Assembly: GCF_003269425.1 (NCBI RefSeq)
Contig: NZ_CP030104.1
Coordinates: 558,001-622,000, forward strand
Source: Flagellimonas maritima
GTDB taxonomy: Bacteria; Bacteroidota; Bacteroidia; Flavobacteriales; Flavobacteriaceae
Direction: 5' to 3'
DNA: 64,000 nucleotides
Shown here one piece after another: positions 36,828 to 44,813 of this stretch; the first letter of the stretch is position 1; each line of letters opens with the position of its first letter. Made by a program: the position numbers and the translations under genes. Below the pieces are notes generated by a model. The model was not told the origin of the DNA. It saw only the letters and a program-made list of their open reading frames with translations, and ran no database searches.

Positions 36828-37517
36828 ATGACTCAAGAGTTTATACAGTTTTGTAAAGACCACTTTTACATTCCATTGTACTTAATTACATGGGCAGTAG
36901 CAGTATATCGATATAGAAGATATTTTGATACTGTGTTAAAGTATCTTCCCATACTTATAATTTATACTTTTTTTACAGAGCTTTTAGGTTATTTTATAAA
37001 GAATCATGATGATTTTCAATTTTTCTCAGATGATAGATATGATTGGCACAATGTTATTATTTATAACATTTATCAAATAGTATTTTTTCTCTTTTTTTAT
37101 TGGGTTTATTGGAAGACCATCACCAATAAGTCTTCAAAAAAGATTATTAAATATGGAGCCTTCGTATGTTTACTATCCTACATTGTTAGTGCTTTCTTTC
37201 AAAATCCTTTGCACGAACAATTAAATTATGCCCATGCTGTTGGCTCATTAATTTTGATTTTCGCTTTAATCCTTTATTTTAATGAAAAAAGGGCTGAGAA
37301 AAATCCTTTTTCCCAAAAACACAATTTATTATTTTGGGTTGGTCTAGGGTTATTTATTTTTTATGTGGTATTTCCATTTATTTTACTTTCGGATTATTTA
37401 AACTTGAATATCTCACTACAGTTTCAATTAAGGACAATTTTGTTGGTCGCTATAGTTTTAATGTATTCCCTATTTATGATTGGATTAGTATTGGGTAAAA
37501 GAAAAGCATTTAGATAG
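36828..37517 (+). CDS. Hypothetical polytopic membrane protein
   Basis: The 229-residue protein has about seven TM helices (roughly 13-27, 38-56, 76-95, 107-124, 134-149, 165-187 and 200-222) and very few charged loops; aromatic residues (Tyr, Phe, Trp) are abundant. I recognise no family motif. It follows the lipoprotein gene by 5 bases on the same strand. Co-transcription suggests a shared envelope role, which is inference only. A small-scale sensor or rhomboid-like function cannot be supported, as no Ser-His pair in helices stands out. Confidence 0.65.
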   Translation: MTQEFIQFCKDHFYIPLYLITWAVAVYRYRRYFDTVLKYLPILIIYTFFTELLGYFIKNHDDFQFFSDDRYDWHNVIIYNIYQIVFFLFFYWVYWKTITNKSSKKIIKYGAFVCLLSYIVSAFFQNPLHEQLNYAHAVGSLILIFALILYFNEKRAEKNPFSQKHNLLFWVGLGLFIFYVVFPFILLSDYLNLNISLQFQLRTILLVAIVLMYSLFMIGLVLGKRKAFR

Positions 37518-37611
37518 TGTCAGAATACGGTTCGTCCATTAAAATTTACAAATGGGAAATCAATTAAGTTGAAATTTTTGGATTTTTTCTTCCTTTGGAA
37601 AAAATAAAATT

Positions 37612-38004
37612 ATGACCACTACCTATCTATTTTTAATGTATGTCCATATTATTACGGTTGTTCCATGTATTTTTTTAGGAGCATATCTCTTAATCGTAAA
37701 AAAAGGGACGAAATATCATAGATCCATCGGAAAAATTTACATGATCTTAATGTTCTTTACCGCATTTATATCACTTTTTCTACCAGCTCAAGTAGGAAAC
37801 CAATTCTTGAATCATTTCGGCTTTATCCATCTATTTAGTTTTTTAACTTTGTATACTGTACCCACTGCAATTATGGCGATAAGAAGAGGGAAGATAAAAG
37901 TTCACAAACGAAAAATGATTTTGTTATATTTTGGAGCCTTAATTATTGCCGGTGGATTTACTTTAGCACCAGGAAGATATTTAAATGAGGTCTTTTTTGG
38001 ATAA
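37612..38004 (+). CDS. DUF2306-like four-TM protein
   Basis: The 130-residue protein has four TM helices with conserved His residues: His12 in YVHIITVVPC, then KYHRSIGKIYM, HFGFIHLFSFLTL and KVHKRKMI. This pattern of helix-end His residues in a short four-helix protein fits DUF2306, which may bind haem; no enzymatic role is known. A 94-base gap separates it from the preceding membrane-protein gene. It is convergent with rpsT. Confidence 0.65.
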   Translation: MTTTYLFLMYVHIITVVPCIFLGAYLLIVKKGTKYHRSIGKIYMILMFFTAFISLFLPAQVGNQFLNHFGFIHLFSFLTLYTVPTAIMAIRRGKIKVHKRKMILLYFGALIIAGGFTLAPGRYLNEVFFG

Positions 38005-38051
38005 ATTGATTAGAAATTCTTTGTCTCGTTAAATCTAATATATAGAAAATA

Positions 38052-38080
38052 AAAAAGCGCCCTAGTATGGAGCGCTTTCT
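38052..38080 (-). terminator. Terminator of rpsT
   Basis: The stem aaagcgcc...ggagcgcttt has seven outer pairs plus two inner C-G pairs. On the minus strand it is followed by a run of T, just 24 bases past the rpsT stop. It may also serve the convergent DUF2306-like gene. Confidence 0.8.
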
Positions 38081-38103
38081 ATAAATTAAAAACCGTAGAA
38101 AAT

Positions 38104-38355
38104 TTACATTGCTGCAACTCTTTTCATTAGTTTGCTTTTTAAATTTGAAGCTTTATTATCATGTATGATATTGCGCTTAGCAAGCTTATCTATCATTCCA
38201 ACAACTGTTGGCAATAGTGTTAGGGCAGTTTTTTTATCCTCTTCGCTTCGCAACTTTTTGATTGCGTTACGAACTGTTTTATGCTGATATCTATTGCGCA
38301 AACGAACTGCTTCGTTTCTTCTAATTCTTTTTAATGCTGACTTGTGATTTGCCAT
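38104..38355 (-). CDS. rpsT: 30S ribosomal protein S20
   Basis: The 83-residue, highly basic, all-helical protein matches S20: it starts [20 protein letters not shown] and keeps the [10 protein letters not shown] helix and the C-terminal [14 protein letters not shown] helix. It binds 16S rRNA in the body of the 30S subunit. It is a single-gene unit with its own terminator, next to two tRNA-Glu genes transcribed in the same direction. Confidence 0.97.
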   Translation of the reverse strand: MANHKSALKRIRRNEAVRLRNRYQHKTVRNAIKKLRSEEDKKTALTLLPTVVGMIDKLAKRNIIHDNKASNLKSKLMKRVAAM

Positions 38356-38443
38356 TCTTTAATAATTATGAGTTATGTTATAAAATCAGTATTGTTTCTG
38401 AGTTTTAGATTAAACTCCAAATTCTGAACTTATAACTTTATTG

Positions 38444-38515
38444 TAGCCCGTAGGGGAATCGAACCCCTGTTACCAGGATGAAAACCTGGCGTCCTAACCC
38501 CTAGACGAACGGGCC
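38444..38515 (-). tRNA. tRNA-Glu (anticodon TTC), copy 2
   Basis: The minus strand folds into a complete cloverleaf: acceptor GGCCCGT / ACGGGCT with discriminator A, D arm TCTAGGGGTTAGGA, anticodon arm CCAGG-TTTTCAT-CCTGG with anticodon TTC, and T arm CAGGGGTTCGATTCCCCTA. CCA is not encoded. Total length is 72 bases. It is identical in sequence to the copy at 38601. Confidence 0.96.
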
Positions 38516-38600
38516 GTTATGATAAATAATCAAGAACAAAAAGATATTTTCTTATCCTATTGAACCTTGATCAATTTTACCAATATTTCATTGAACTTAG

Positions 38601-38672
38601 TAGCCCGTAGGGGAATCGAACCCCTGTTACCAGGATGAAAACCTGGCGTCCTAACCCCTAGACGAACGGGCC
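38601..38672 (-). tRNA. tRNA-Glu (anticodon TTC), copy 1
   Basis: This has the same 72-base cloverleaf as the copy at 38444-38515, with anticodon TTC. The two genes are 85 bases apart and transcribed in the same direction, so they may share a precursor transcript. Confidence 0.96.
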
Positions 38673-38746
38673 GGGTGCATAATTGCGGATGCAAAAATAC
38701 AATTATTTTTAAGTCTTGCAATAGTAATTATTATTTTTTGAGCCTT

Positions 38747-40222
38747 TTAATAGGCCTTTGCAAACAGTACTCTTTGGGTGGATGGTTTTCCTGTTACCAT
38801 ACATTTACCTTCCTCTTTTTCAACATCTAAAGGAATGCACCGTATTGTAGCTTTGGTTTCCTCTTTGATCTTATCTTCGGTAGTTATGGTGCCGTCCCAA
38901 TGAGCGGAAACAAATCCTCCTTTTTCTTCTATAATTCTCTTAAATTCATCATATGAATCCACCTTGGAGATATGGTGTTTTCTATAATCAAAAGCTTTTT
39001 TATAAATATTCTCTTGAATCTCATCCATAAGAGATTCTATTTTATTTATGATTTCCTCAGATTTTACGGATTCTTTCTGTAATGTATCACGCCTAGCGAC
39101 TTCATAGGTATCGTTTTCTAAATCTCGTTGACCTATAGCTAAGCGTACGGGAACCCCTTTTAATTCATACTCATTGAATTTAAATCCTGGTTTATGTGTA
39201 TCTCGCTTATCAAATTTTACAGAAATTCCTTTGGAACGAAGCTCTTTTACCAAAGGCTCGACTTTTTTGGAAATAGCCTCCAATTGCTCCAAGCCCTTAT
39301 AAATAGGGATTATCACCACTTGAATAGGTGCCAACTTAGGTGGAAGCACCAAGCCATTATCATCACTGTGCGTCATCACCAATGCTCCCATCAATCTGGT
39401 GGATACTCCCCAAGAAGTTGCCCATACATATTCTTGCTTACCTTCTTTATTGGCAAACTTTACATCAAAGGCTTTTGCGAAATTCTGCCCCAAGAAATGG
39501 GAAGTTCCAGCTTGAAGAGCCTTCCCGTCTTGCATTAGTGCTTCAATACAATAAGTTTCTATGGCACCCGCAAAACGTTCGCTTTCTGTTTTGGTACCCT
39601 TTATGACAGGAACAGCCATGTGTTCTTCGGCAAATTCTGCATAAATGTGCATCATTTGCTCCGCTTCCTCAATAGCTTCTTGTCTTGTAGCATGAGCTGT
39701 GTGCCCTTCTTGCCATAAGAATTCGGCAGTTCTCAAAAACAACCTCGTACGCATTTCCCAACGCACTACATTTGCCCATTGATTGATCAACAGTGGCAGA
39801 TCCCTATAAGATTGGATCCATCTTCTATAAGTGTCCCAAATTATTGTTTCTGATGTAGGTCTTACAATCAATTCTTCTTCAAGTTTGGCATCTTCGTCCA
39901 CTACAATTCCACTACCATCTTCGGCATTTTTCAATCGATAGTGCGTTACAACCGCACATTCTTTTGCAAAACCTTCTACATGACTTGCCTCCTTGCTTAA
40001 ATAGGATTTCGGTATAAACAACGGAAAATAAGCATTCTCATGCCCTGTCTCCTTAAACATTTTGTCCAGTTGGGCCTGCATCTTTTCCCATATTGCAAAG
40101 CCATAGGGCTTAATGACCATACAGCCCCTTACTCCAGAATTCTCAGCTAAATCTGCCTTTACTACAAGCTCGTTATACCACTTGGAATAATCATCGCTAC
40201 GACTCGTTAATTTTTTACCCAT
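38747..40222 (-). CDS. proS: Prolyl-tRNA synthetase (short, INS-less type)
   Basis: The 491-residue class II synthetase charges tRNA-Pro. It is the archaeal/eukaryotic-like ProS type without the bacterial editing insertion: it starts [20 protein letters not shown], has motif 2 region [20 protein letters not shown], the [17 protein letters not shown] motif, and the anticodon-binding plus zinc-like C-terminal domain ending VLFAKAY. This type is the normal ProS of Bacteroidota. The start at ATG 40222 is clear. It is divergent from the GW-rich lipoprotein gene. Confidence 0.96.
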   Translation of the reverse strand: MGKKLTSRSDDYSKWYNELVVKADLAENSGVRGCMVIKPYGFAIWEKMQAQLDKMFKETGHENAYFPLFIPKSYLSKEASHVEGFAKECAVVTHYRLKNAEDGSGIVVDEDAKLEEELIVRPTSETIIWDTYRRWIQSYRDLPLLINQWANVVRWEMRTRLFLRTAEFLWQEGHTAHATRQEAIEEAEQMMHIYAEFAEEHMAVPVIKGTKTESERFAGAIETYCIEALMQDGKALQAGTSHFLGQNFAKAFDVKFANKEGKQEYVWATSWGVSTRLMGALVMTHSDDNGLVLPPKLAPIQVVIIPIYKGLEQLEAISKKVEPLVKELRSKGISVKFDKRDTHKPGFKFNEYELKGVPVRLAIGQRDLENDTYEVARRDTLQKESVKSEEIINKIESLMDEIQENIYKKAFDYRKHHISKVDSYDEFKRIIEEKGGFVSAHWDGTITTEDKIKEETKATIRCIPLDVEKEEGKCMVTGKPSTQRVLFAKAY

Positions 40223-40316
40223 CTACATAAGTTTGGCACAAAACTTGTGACTTAATCATCAAAATAGTTCGGTAAAACTAACTATTTTTAATATGTTCAA
40301 CAATAAAAATTGTGCG

Positions 40317-41657
40317 ATGATAAAGTCTTTACACACCTCTAAATTTCAAATATCAGCTATAGTTGTTATGGCTGCTCTCTTAATGGTCTCCTGCGGATCA
40401 TATCAACAAGCTTCTTATTACGAGGATGATGGGATTTATTCCAATAATAATCGTGTGGTACAGGTAGAAAAAAGACCTGCACAGGCTGTAAGGGTCGAAA
40501 AAGAGGAAAGCGACGTATATGGTGACTATTTTGGCCAAAAGGCAAATGAGTATGATGAAATTTTAGATAATGAAATTTTTACTGATGTTGATAGTTATTA
40601 CAGTGGTGCTGTAAGTGACAGTATTCCCTTAGGTGAACAAACAGATTATTTTGCAAATAATAATACCTATAATGGTAATCCAGGTTGGGGAGATAATCCT
40701 ACAAACCTAACTGTAAACATTTATGACAACAACTGGGGCGGTGGCTTTGGTTGGGGCTGGAACGATCCTTGGCTTTGGAACAATTGGGGCTGGGGCGGTG
40801 GCTTTGGCTGGGGCTGGAACAACCCATGGGGATGGAACCGTTGGGGCTGGGGCGGTGGACTTGGTTGGGGCGGTGGCTTTGGTTGGGGCGGCGGCTGGGG
40901 CTGGGGTGCTGGTCTTGGATGGGGCTGGGCCGGTGGCTGGGGAAACCCTTATTGGGGTGGTGCCTGGGGCTGGAACGGTTACAATGGTCGTGGCTTCAAT
41001 AATGGCTATGCGTACAATAGGACCAGAAGGGGATATTCCAATACTGTTATACCTGGAACAGCTATCCGTGGACGATCTAATTTAAATACAAGGGGGAGAT
41101 CTAATCTTGCATCCAGAAGTAATGGTTATTCTTCAAGATATAGAACAAGTAATAGTGGTCGATCTAATGTAAGTAGAAGTGCGTCATCTGGCAGAAGTTC
41201 GAGAACATATAGTGGTGCCAGTAATGCAAGAAGAACTGTTAGTGCAGATGCTGTCGCCAGAAATAGAAACTACAGATCAAGTAGAAGTACTAGAACTTCA
41301 CCTAGTTATAGCAACAATTCAAGAACTGGCCGTTCTTATGGAACTTCTCCATCTTCAAGAACAAGGACCAGCGGCACTTATAGAAGTGGTAGCACCAATA
41401 GAAATTCGTCTTCCGGTTATAGAACATCTGGCAGGAGTACCAGAAGTTACCAATCATCATACCAATCATCAGGAAGAACTGCGCCTAGAAGCAGTAATTA
41501 TAGCAGATCATCAAGTGGCTCAAGAAGTAGCGGTAGTTACAGAAGTTCCGGTGGAAGTTCAAGAAGTTCTGGCAGCTATAGAAGCTCAGGAGGTGGGTCT
41601 AGCAGGTCCTCAGGTTCTAGATCATCCGGTAGGAGCGGTGGTGGTAGAAGACGTTAA
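40317..41657 (+). CDS. Gly/Trp-repeat and Ser/Arg-rich lipoprotein
   Basis: The ATG at 40317 gives a 446-residue protein with a lipobox (LLMVSC, Cys26); an upstream ATG at 40293 adds eight residues. Residues ~50-135 are acidic (VYGDYFGQKANEYDEIL). Residues ~139-223 are a Gly/Trp repeat, with units such as WGWGGGFGWGWNNPWGWN, encoded by strongly repetitive G-rich DNA. The rest (~235-446) is a low-complexity Ser/Arg/Gly/Tyr tail (RSSGSYRSSGG-type units). No enzyme motif is seen. Such proteins sit beside the FadL-like porin gene in related genomes. The basic, disordered tail could bind acidic polymers or DNA at the cell surface; this is inference. Confidence 0.75.
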   Translation: MIKSLHTSKFQISAIVVMAALLMVSCGSYQQASYYEDDGIYSNNNRVVQVEKRPAQAVRVEKEESDVYGDYFGQKANEYDEILDNEIFTDVDSYYSGAVSDSIPLGEQTDYFANNNTYNGNPGWGDNPTNLTVNIYDNNWGGGFGWGWNDPWLWNNWGWGGGFGWGWNNPWGWNRWGWGGGLGWGGGFGWGGGWGWGAGLGWGWAGGWGNPYWGGAWGWNGYNGRGFNNGYAYNRTRRGYSNTVIPGTAIRGRSNLNTRGRSNLASRSNGYSSRYRTSNSGRSNVSRSASSGRSSRTYSGASNARRTVSADAVARNRNYRSSRSTRTSPSYSNNSRTGRSYGTSPSSRTRTSGTYRSGSTNRNSSSGYRTSGRSTRSYQSSYQSSGRTAPRSSNYSRSSSGSRSSGSYRSSGGSSRSSGSYRSSGGGSSRSSGSRSSGRSGGGRRR

Positions 41658-41692
41658 CCACTAAAATTTATCAAAAACTAAAATCAGAACAA

Positions 41693-43192
41693 ATGAAAAG
41701 AGTCTCAACTTTCATACTGTTATTTGCATGCGCATACGTAAGTGCCCAAAATATTAATGATGTACTTAGATATAGTATAGACAATACACTTGGAACCGCA
41801 AGGTTTCAGGCCATGAGTGGTGCTTTTGGTGCATTGGGAGGGGATTTATCCTCTCTAAATGTAAATCCTGCCGGTTCCGCTGTTTTCAATTTTAGCCAGT
41901 TTACTATATCAGGTTCCAATTACAATAGAACCAATGAGGCTTCATTTGGAAATTCAACAATTGAAACAGAGTTAAATTCTTTGGAACTGAACCAATTGGG
42001 AGGTGTATTTGTTTTCAAATCAAATGATAGCAATTGGAAGAAAATTGCACTGGCATTTAATTATGACATGGTACAAAATTTTGATAATGAATTTTCCGTT
42101 TCTGGAAATACCAATCAAGGAATTGATAATTATTTTTTGAACTTTGCACAAGGCCAAGCACTTGGGCCTTTACGAGTTCAAGAAGGAGAGTTTATTGAAG
42201 ATGCGTATTTGGATATTGGCTCAAACCTTGGTTTTGGGGCACAGCAGGCGTTTCTTGGATTTCAGGCAGGTATAATAGAACCAACTGAAGATGATGATGA
42301 GAACACTTCTTATTTCTCCAATGCGGAATATTCCAATGTAAATCAAGATTATCTGCAGAGAACTACGGGGTTCAACAGTAAATTTACAGCAAACTTTGCA
42401 GGACAATACCAAGAAAATTTATATTTGGGAGCTTCCTTAAACTTCCATTCAATACTCTACGAGCGTTTGACCCTTTTGGATGAAAATGGTTATGATGCTG
42501 AATCCCCTGTGCAGTTTACAACTTTTGACAATTTACTTCGTACAGAAGGATACGGCTTTTCCTTTAGTGTTGGAGCCATAGCCAAATTAAATGACAATAT
42601 AAGGGTTGGCGGTAGCTATCAGTCGCCTACATGGTATGAGTTAACTGATGATACATCACAACGGATCAATTCAACACTAGCAGAACCGGATATTGATTTT
42701 ATCGATTTTAGACTTGTAAATCTTTTTGAGGAATATAGAATAATGACTCCTGGTAAACTAACCGGAAGCGTAGCGGTTATCTTTGGTAAAGATGGGCTTT
42801 TGAGTTTTGATTACGGATACCAAGATATGTCACAAGCAGAACTGCGCCCAAATACTGATCCAAATTTTACGGCTGAAAATGATTTTATTGCAAACGAATT
42901 GGGAGTTGTCAACACATATAGGGTCGGTGGAGAATTTAGGATTGATGATGTAAGCCTTCGAGCTGGATATAGATATGAAGACAGTCCTTATGAGAATGGA
43001 GAGATTATTGGTGACTTAATGGGCTATTCAGGGGGAATCGGTTATAATTTTGGTGGAAGCAGATTGGATTTGGGGTTTAACAGATCAGAACAAGATGTCA
43101 ATACTTTCCTATTCGATTCAGGTGTTAACAGCTCTGCTATGATAAATAGAATTAATACAAATGTCACTCTAGGTTTTACCTTAAAGTTTTAA
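41693..43192 (+). CDS. OmpP1/FadL-family outer-membrane porin
   Basis: The 499-residue protein has a signal peptide (cleavage after VSAQ at ~19) and a long series of amphipathic beta strands ending in VTLGFTLKF with a terminal Phe, the signal for outer-membrane barrel insertion. The N-terminal FGALGGDLSSLNVNPAG motif is the FadL/OmpP1 hallmark; the family carries long-chain fatty acids and other hydrophobic compounds across the outer membrane. It starts 35 bases after the GW-rich lipoprotein gene and ends at a good terminator, so the two form a likely operon. Confidence 0.9.
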   Translation: MKRVSTFILLFACAYVSAQNINDVLRYSIDNTLGTARFQAMSGAFGALGGDLSSLNVNPAGSAVFNFSQFTISGSNYNRTNEASFGNSTIETELNSLELNQLGGVFVFKSNDSNWKKIALAFNYDMVQNFDNEFSVSGNTNQGIDNYFLNFAQGQALGPLRVQEGEFIEDAYLDIGSNLGFGAQQAFLGFQAGIIEPTEDDDENTSYFSNAEYSNVNQDYLQRTTGFNSKFTANFAGQYQENLYLGASLNFHSILYERLTLLDENGYDAESPVQFTTFDNLLRTEGYGFSFSVGAIAKLNDNIRVGGSYQSPTWYELTDDTSQRINSTLAEPDIDFIDFRLVNLFEEYRIMTPGKLTGSVAVIFGKDGLLSFDYGYQDMSQAELRPNTDPNFTAENDFIANELGVVNTYRVGGEFRIDDVSLRAGYRYEDSPYENGEIIGDLMGYSGGIGYNFGGSRLDLGFNRSEQDVNTFLFDSGVNSSAMINRINTNVTLGFTLKF

Positions 43193-43212
43193 CGTTTTTT
43201 TATAAAAAAATT

Positions 43213-43250
43213 AAGAGACCGGAACAAGTAAATATTGACCGGTCTTTTTT
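43213..43250 (+). terminator. Terminator between FadL-like and T9SS-protein genes
   Basis: Stem agaccgg / ccggtct (43216-43222 and 43239-43245) extended by A-T and G-T pairs, 16-base loop, then six T. The genes on either side converge, and the A-rich upstream flank may let it act in both directions. Confidence 0.82.
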
Positions 43251-43252
43251 AT

Positions 43253-44698
43253 TTATCGAACCAAAGAAAAATGCCTTCTGACCGAACGCGCCACTACAAC
43301 GCCTTCGTCGTCTCGATTATAATCCAACCGAAACCAATAATCAGATGATGGTAATTGTCTACCATTGAACGTCCCATCCCATCCACCGTTAATATCCAGT
43401 TCTTTCAATAACTTTCCATAGCGATCAAAAATATAAACAGTAGGATTTGTAAGCGTTTCGATGCCCAAAACGTTCCAATTATCATGAATGCCATCCCCGT
43501 TTGGTGTGAAGAATTTTGGATAGCCCACAACTAAAAATTCAATAGGCTCTGTAGTACCACAACCATTTTTGTCATTGATAATAACTGTATTAATCCCTGG
43601 AGGTACGTCAAAGAACTGCGGGTCATCTTGAAATTCCCCGTCATTGATGGCATATTCGTAATCGCCATCACCCAAAGGCACAACTTCTATATTGTAGGGG
43701 TCAGTTTGGTCACTGTTCACCAAATCATCAATAACTCGCACTTCGTCCAATTCGGGAACTCCATAAAAAGTAATTAGAATATCATCCGTAATAATAGTTG
43801 CCAACGTAGTTTCTATAGTAACACGGTAACGCCCAGAATTTGGACTTGTGACCGTTATCTCAGTTGCAGCAGGGCCACTGGCCAATACAGTTTCGTAAGT
43901 GCCATCATCATCCGCATCCAATTCCCATGTAACATTGGCAATGGCGGGTCCGGCTGGAGAATTTAAAGCACTCAAAATTATATCCGGGTCACCTTCGCAT
44001 GCTATAATATCCAATCCCAAGAACTCATCACGCAGCGTACAATCTAGAGCTGTATTTTGGTCTTCGTCCACAGAACTACCAGTAAATGTTAGAGAAAATG
44101 GTTCTGCATCACCATCAAAGTTTGTATTGTAATTATTTATATACAAATAGTAGATTTCTCCTGCTATAACATCCAACCATTCATCATAGGTATTTTGGCT
44201 ACCCTTTACAAAAGGTGCTCCTTCCCTCCCATTTACAGGGTTGACCCCTATTCCTGTAAAACCAGTATCGTTTACTTCATAATTGCAACGTATGGGCTGT
44301 GCCGAACCATCTCCCACTATGGTACAAAAATTTTGTCCCGTGGTCTGGTCAAATGGTCCATATAACGCAAAATCCAATTCAGATGTAAGTATGCCGCCAG
44401 GTGTGACGGGAAGTGCCTCTAGGTCAAAACCTATTTGTCCATCGGTTCCTGCCCTAAAAACATACCATGAGGTGTTGTTTTCTATATTTGCAGAACTAAC
44501 ACTGCCTTTTTCCAGACATCCTGATTGTGTTATTACTTCGGGGTCAAAGTCATCTATGTCGCCACTACCGTCGGTAAATGATAAAATTGGCGCATCTGCG
44601 CAAACAGGTATTGCCGTTCTACAATCACCTGAATTTTGAGCGCTTGCTCCAATGGAAAAAAGAAATAAACAACAGATAGCGCTGTACAGAGCTCTCAT
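43253..44698 (-). CDS. Secreted protein with T9SS type-B C-terminal sorting domain
   Basis: The 481-residue protein has a signal peptide (cleavage after ASAQ, ~20). An N-terminal Cys-rich jelly-roll-like domain (GDCRTAIPVCADAPILSF; NTSWYVFRAGTDGQIGFDL) is followed by an Ig-like part and a C-terminal ~85-residue CHU_C/gliding-motility-associated domain (FFTPNGDGIHDNWNV, then YIFDRYGKLLKEL and PSSDYWFRLDY). That domain targets proteins to the type IX secretion system, so the product is exported across the outer membrane. It closely parallels the next gene, suggesting tandem duplication. The role is unknown; adhesin or surface protein is inference. Confidence 0.88.
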   Translation of the reverse strand: MRALYSAICCLFLFSIGASAQNSGDCRTAIPVCADAPILSFTDGSGDIDDFDPEVITQSGCLEKGSVSSANIENNTSWYVFRAGTDGQIGFDLEALPVTPGGILTSELDFALYGPFDQTTGQNFCTIVGDGSAQPIRCNYEVNDTGFTGIGVNPVNGREGAPFVKGSQNTYDEWLDVIAGEIYYLYINNYNTNFDGDAEPFSLTFTGSSVDEDQNTALDCTLRDEFLGLDIIACEGDPDIILSALNSPAGPAIANVTWELDADDDGTYETVLASGPAATEITVTSPNSGRYRVTIETTLATIITDDILITFYGVPELDEVRVIDDLVNSDQTDPYNIEVVPLGDGDYEYAINDGEFQDDPQFFDVPPGINTVIINDKNGCGTTEPIEFLVVGYPKFFTPNGDGIHDNWNVLGIETLTNPTVYIFDRYGKLLKELDINGGWDGTFNGRQLPSSDYWFRLDYNRDDEGVVVARSVRRHFSLVR

Positions 44699-44813
44699 AG
44701 AATTTTGGGGCTAAAGGTTATTCTATAATCTAACCTAGATAACTTGGTAAAACACATTTTTATTATTTTTCACCCCAAAAAATATGCAGTTAATCGATAA
44801 AATGCACATTATA

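Noticed and set aside
38444..38672. tRNA-Glu pair as an integration (att) site
   Set aside because: No integrase, phage gene or partial tRNA repeat flanks the pair; both tRNAs are complete.
40723..41085. Ala/Gly-rich plus-strand frame inside the GW-repeat gene
   Set aside because: It is a frame shadow of the repeat DNA of the lipoprotein gene, with no own start context or family motif.
41179..41664. Val/Glu/Leu-rich plus-strand frame
   Set aside because: It is a shadow of the Ser/Arg-rich tail in another frame; composition follows from the repeated codons.
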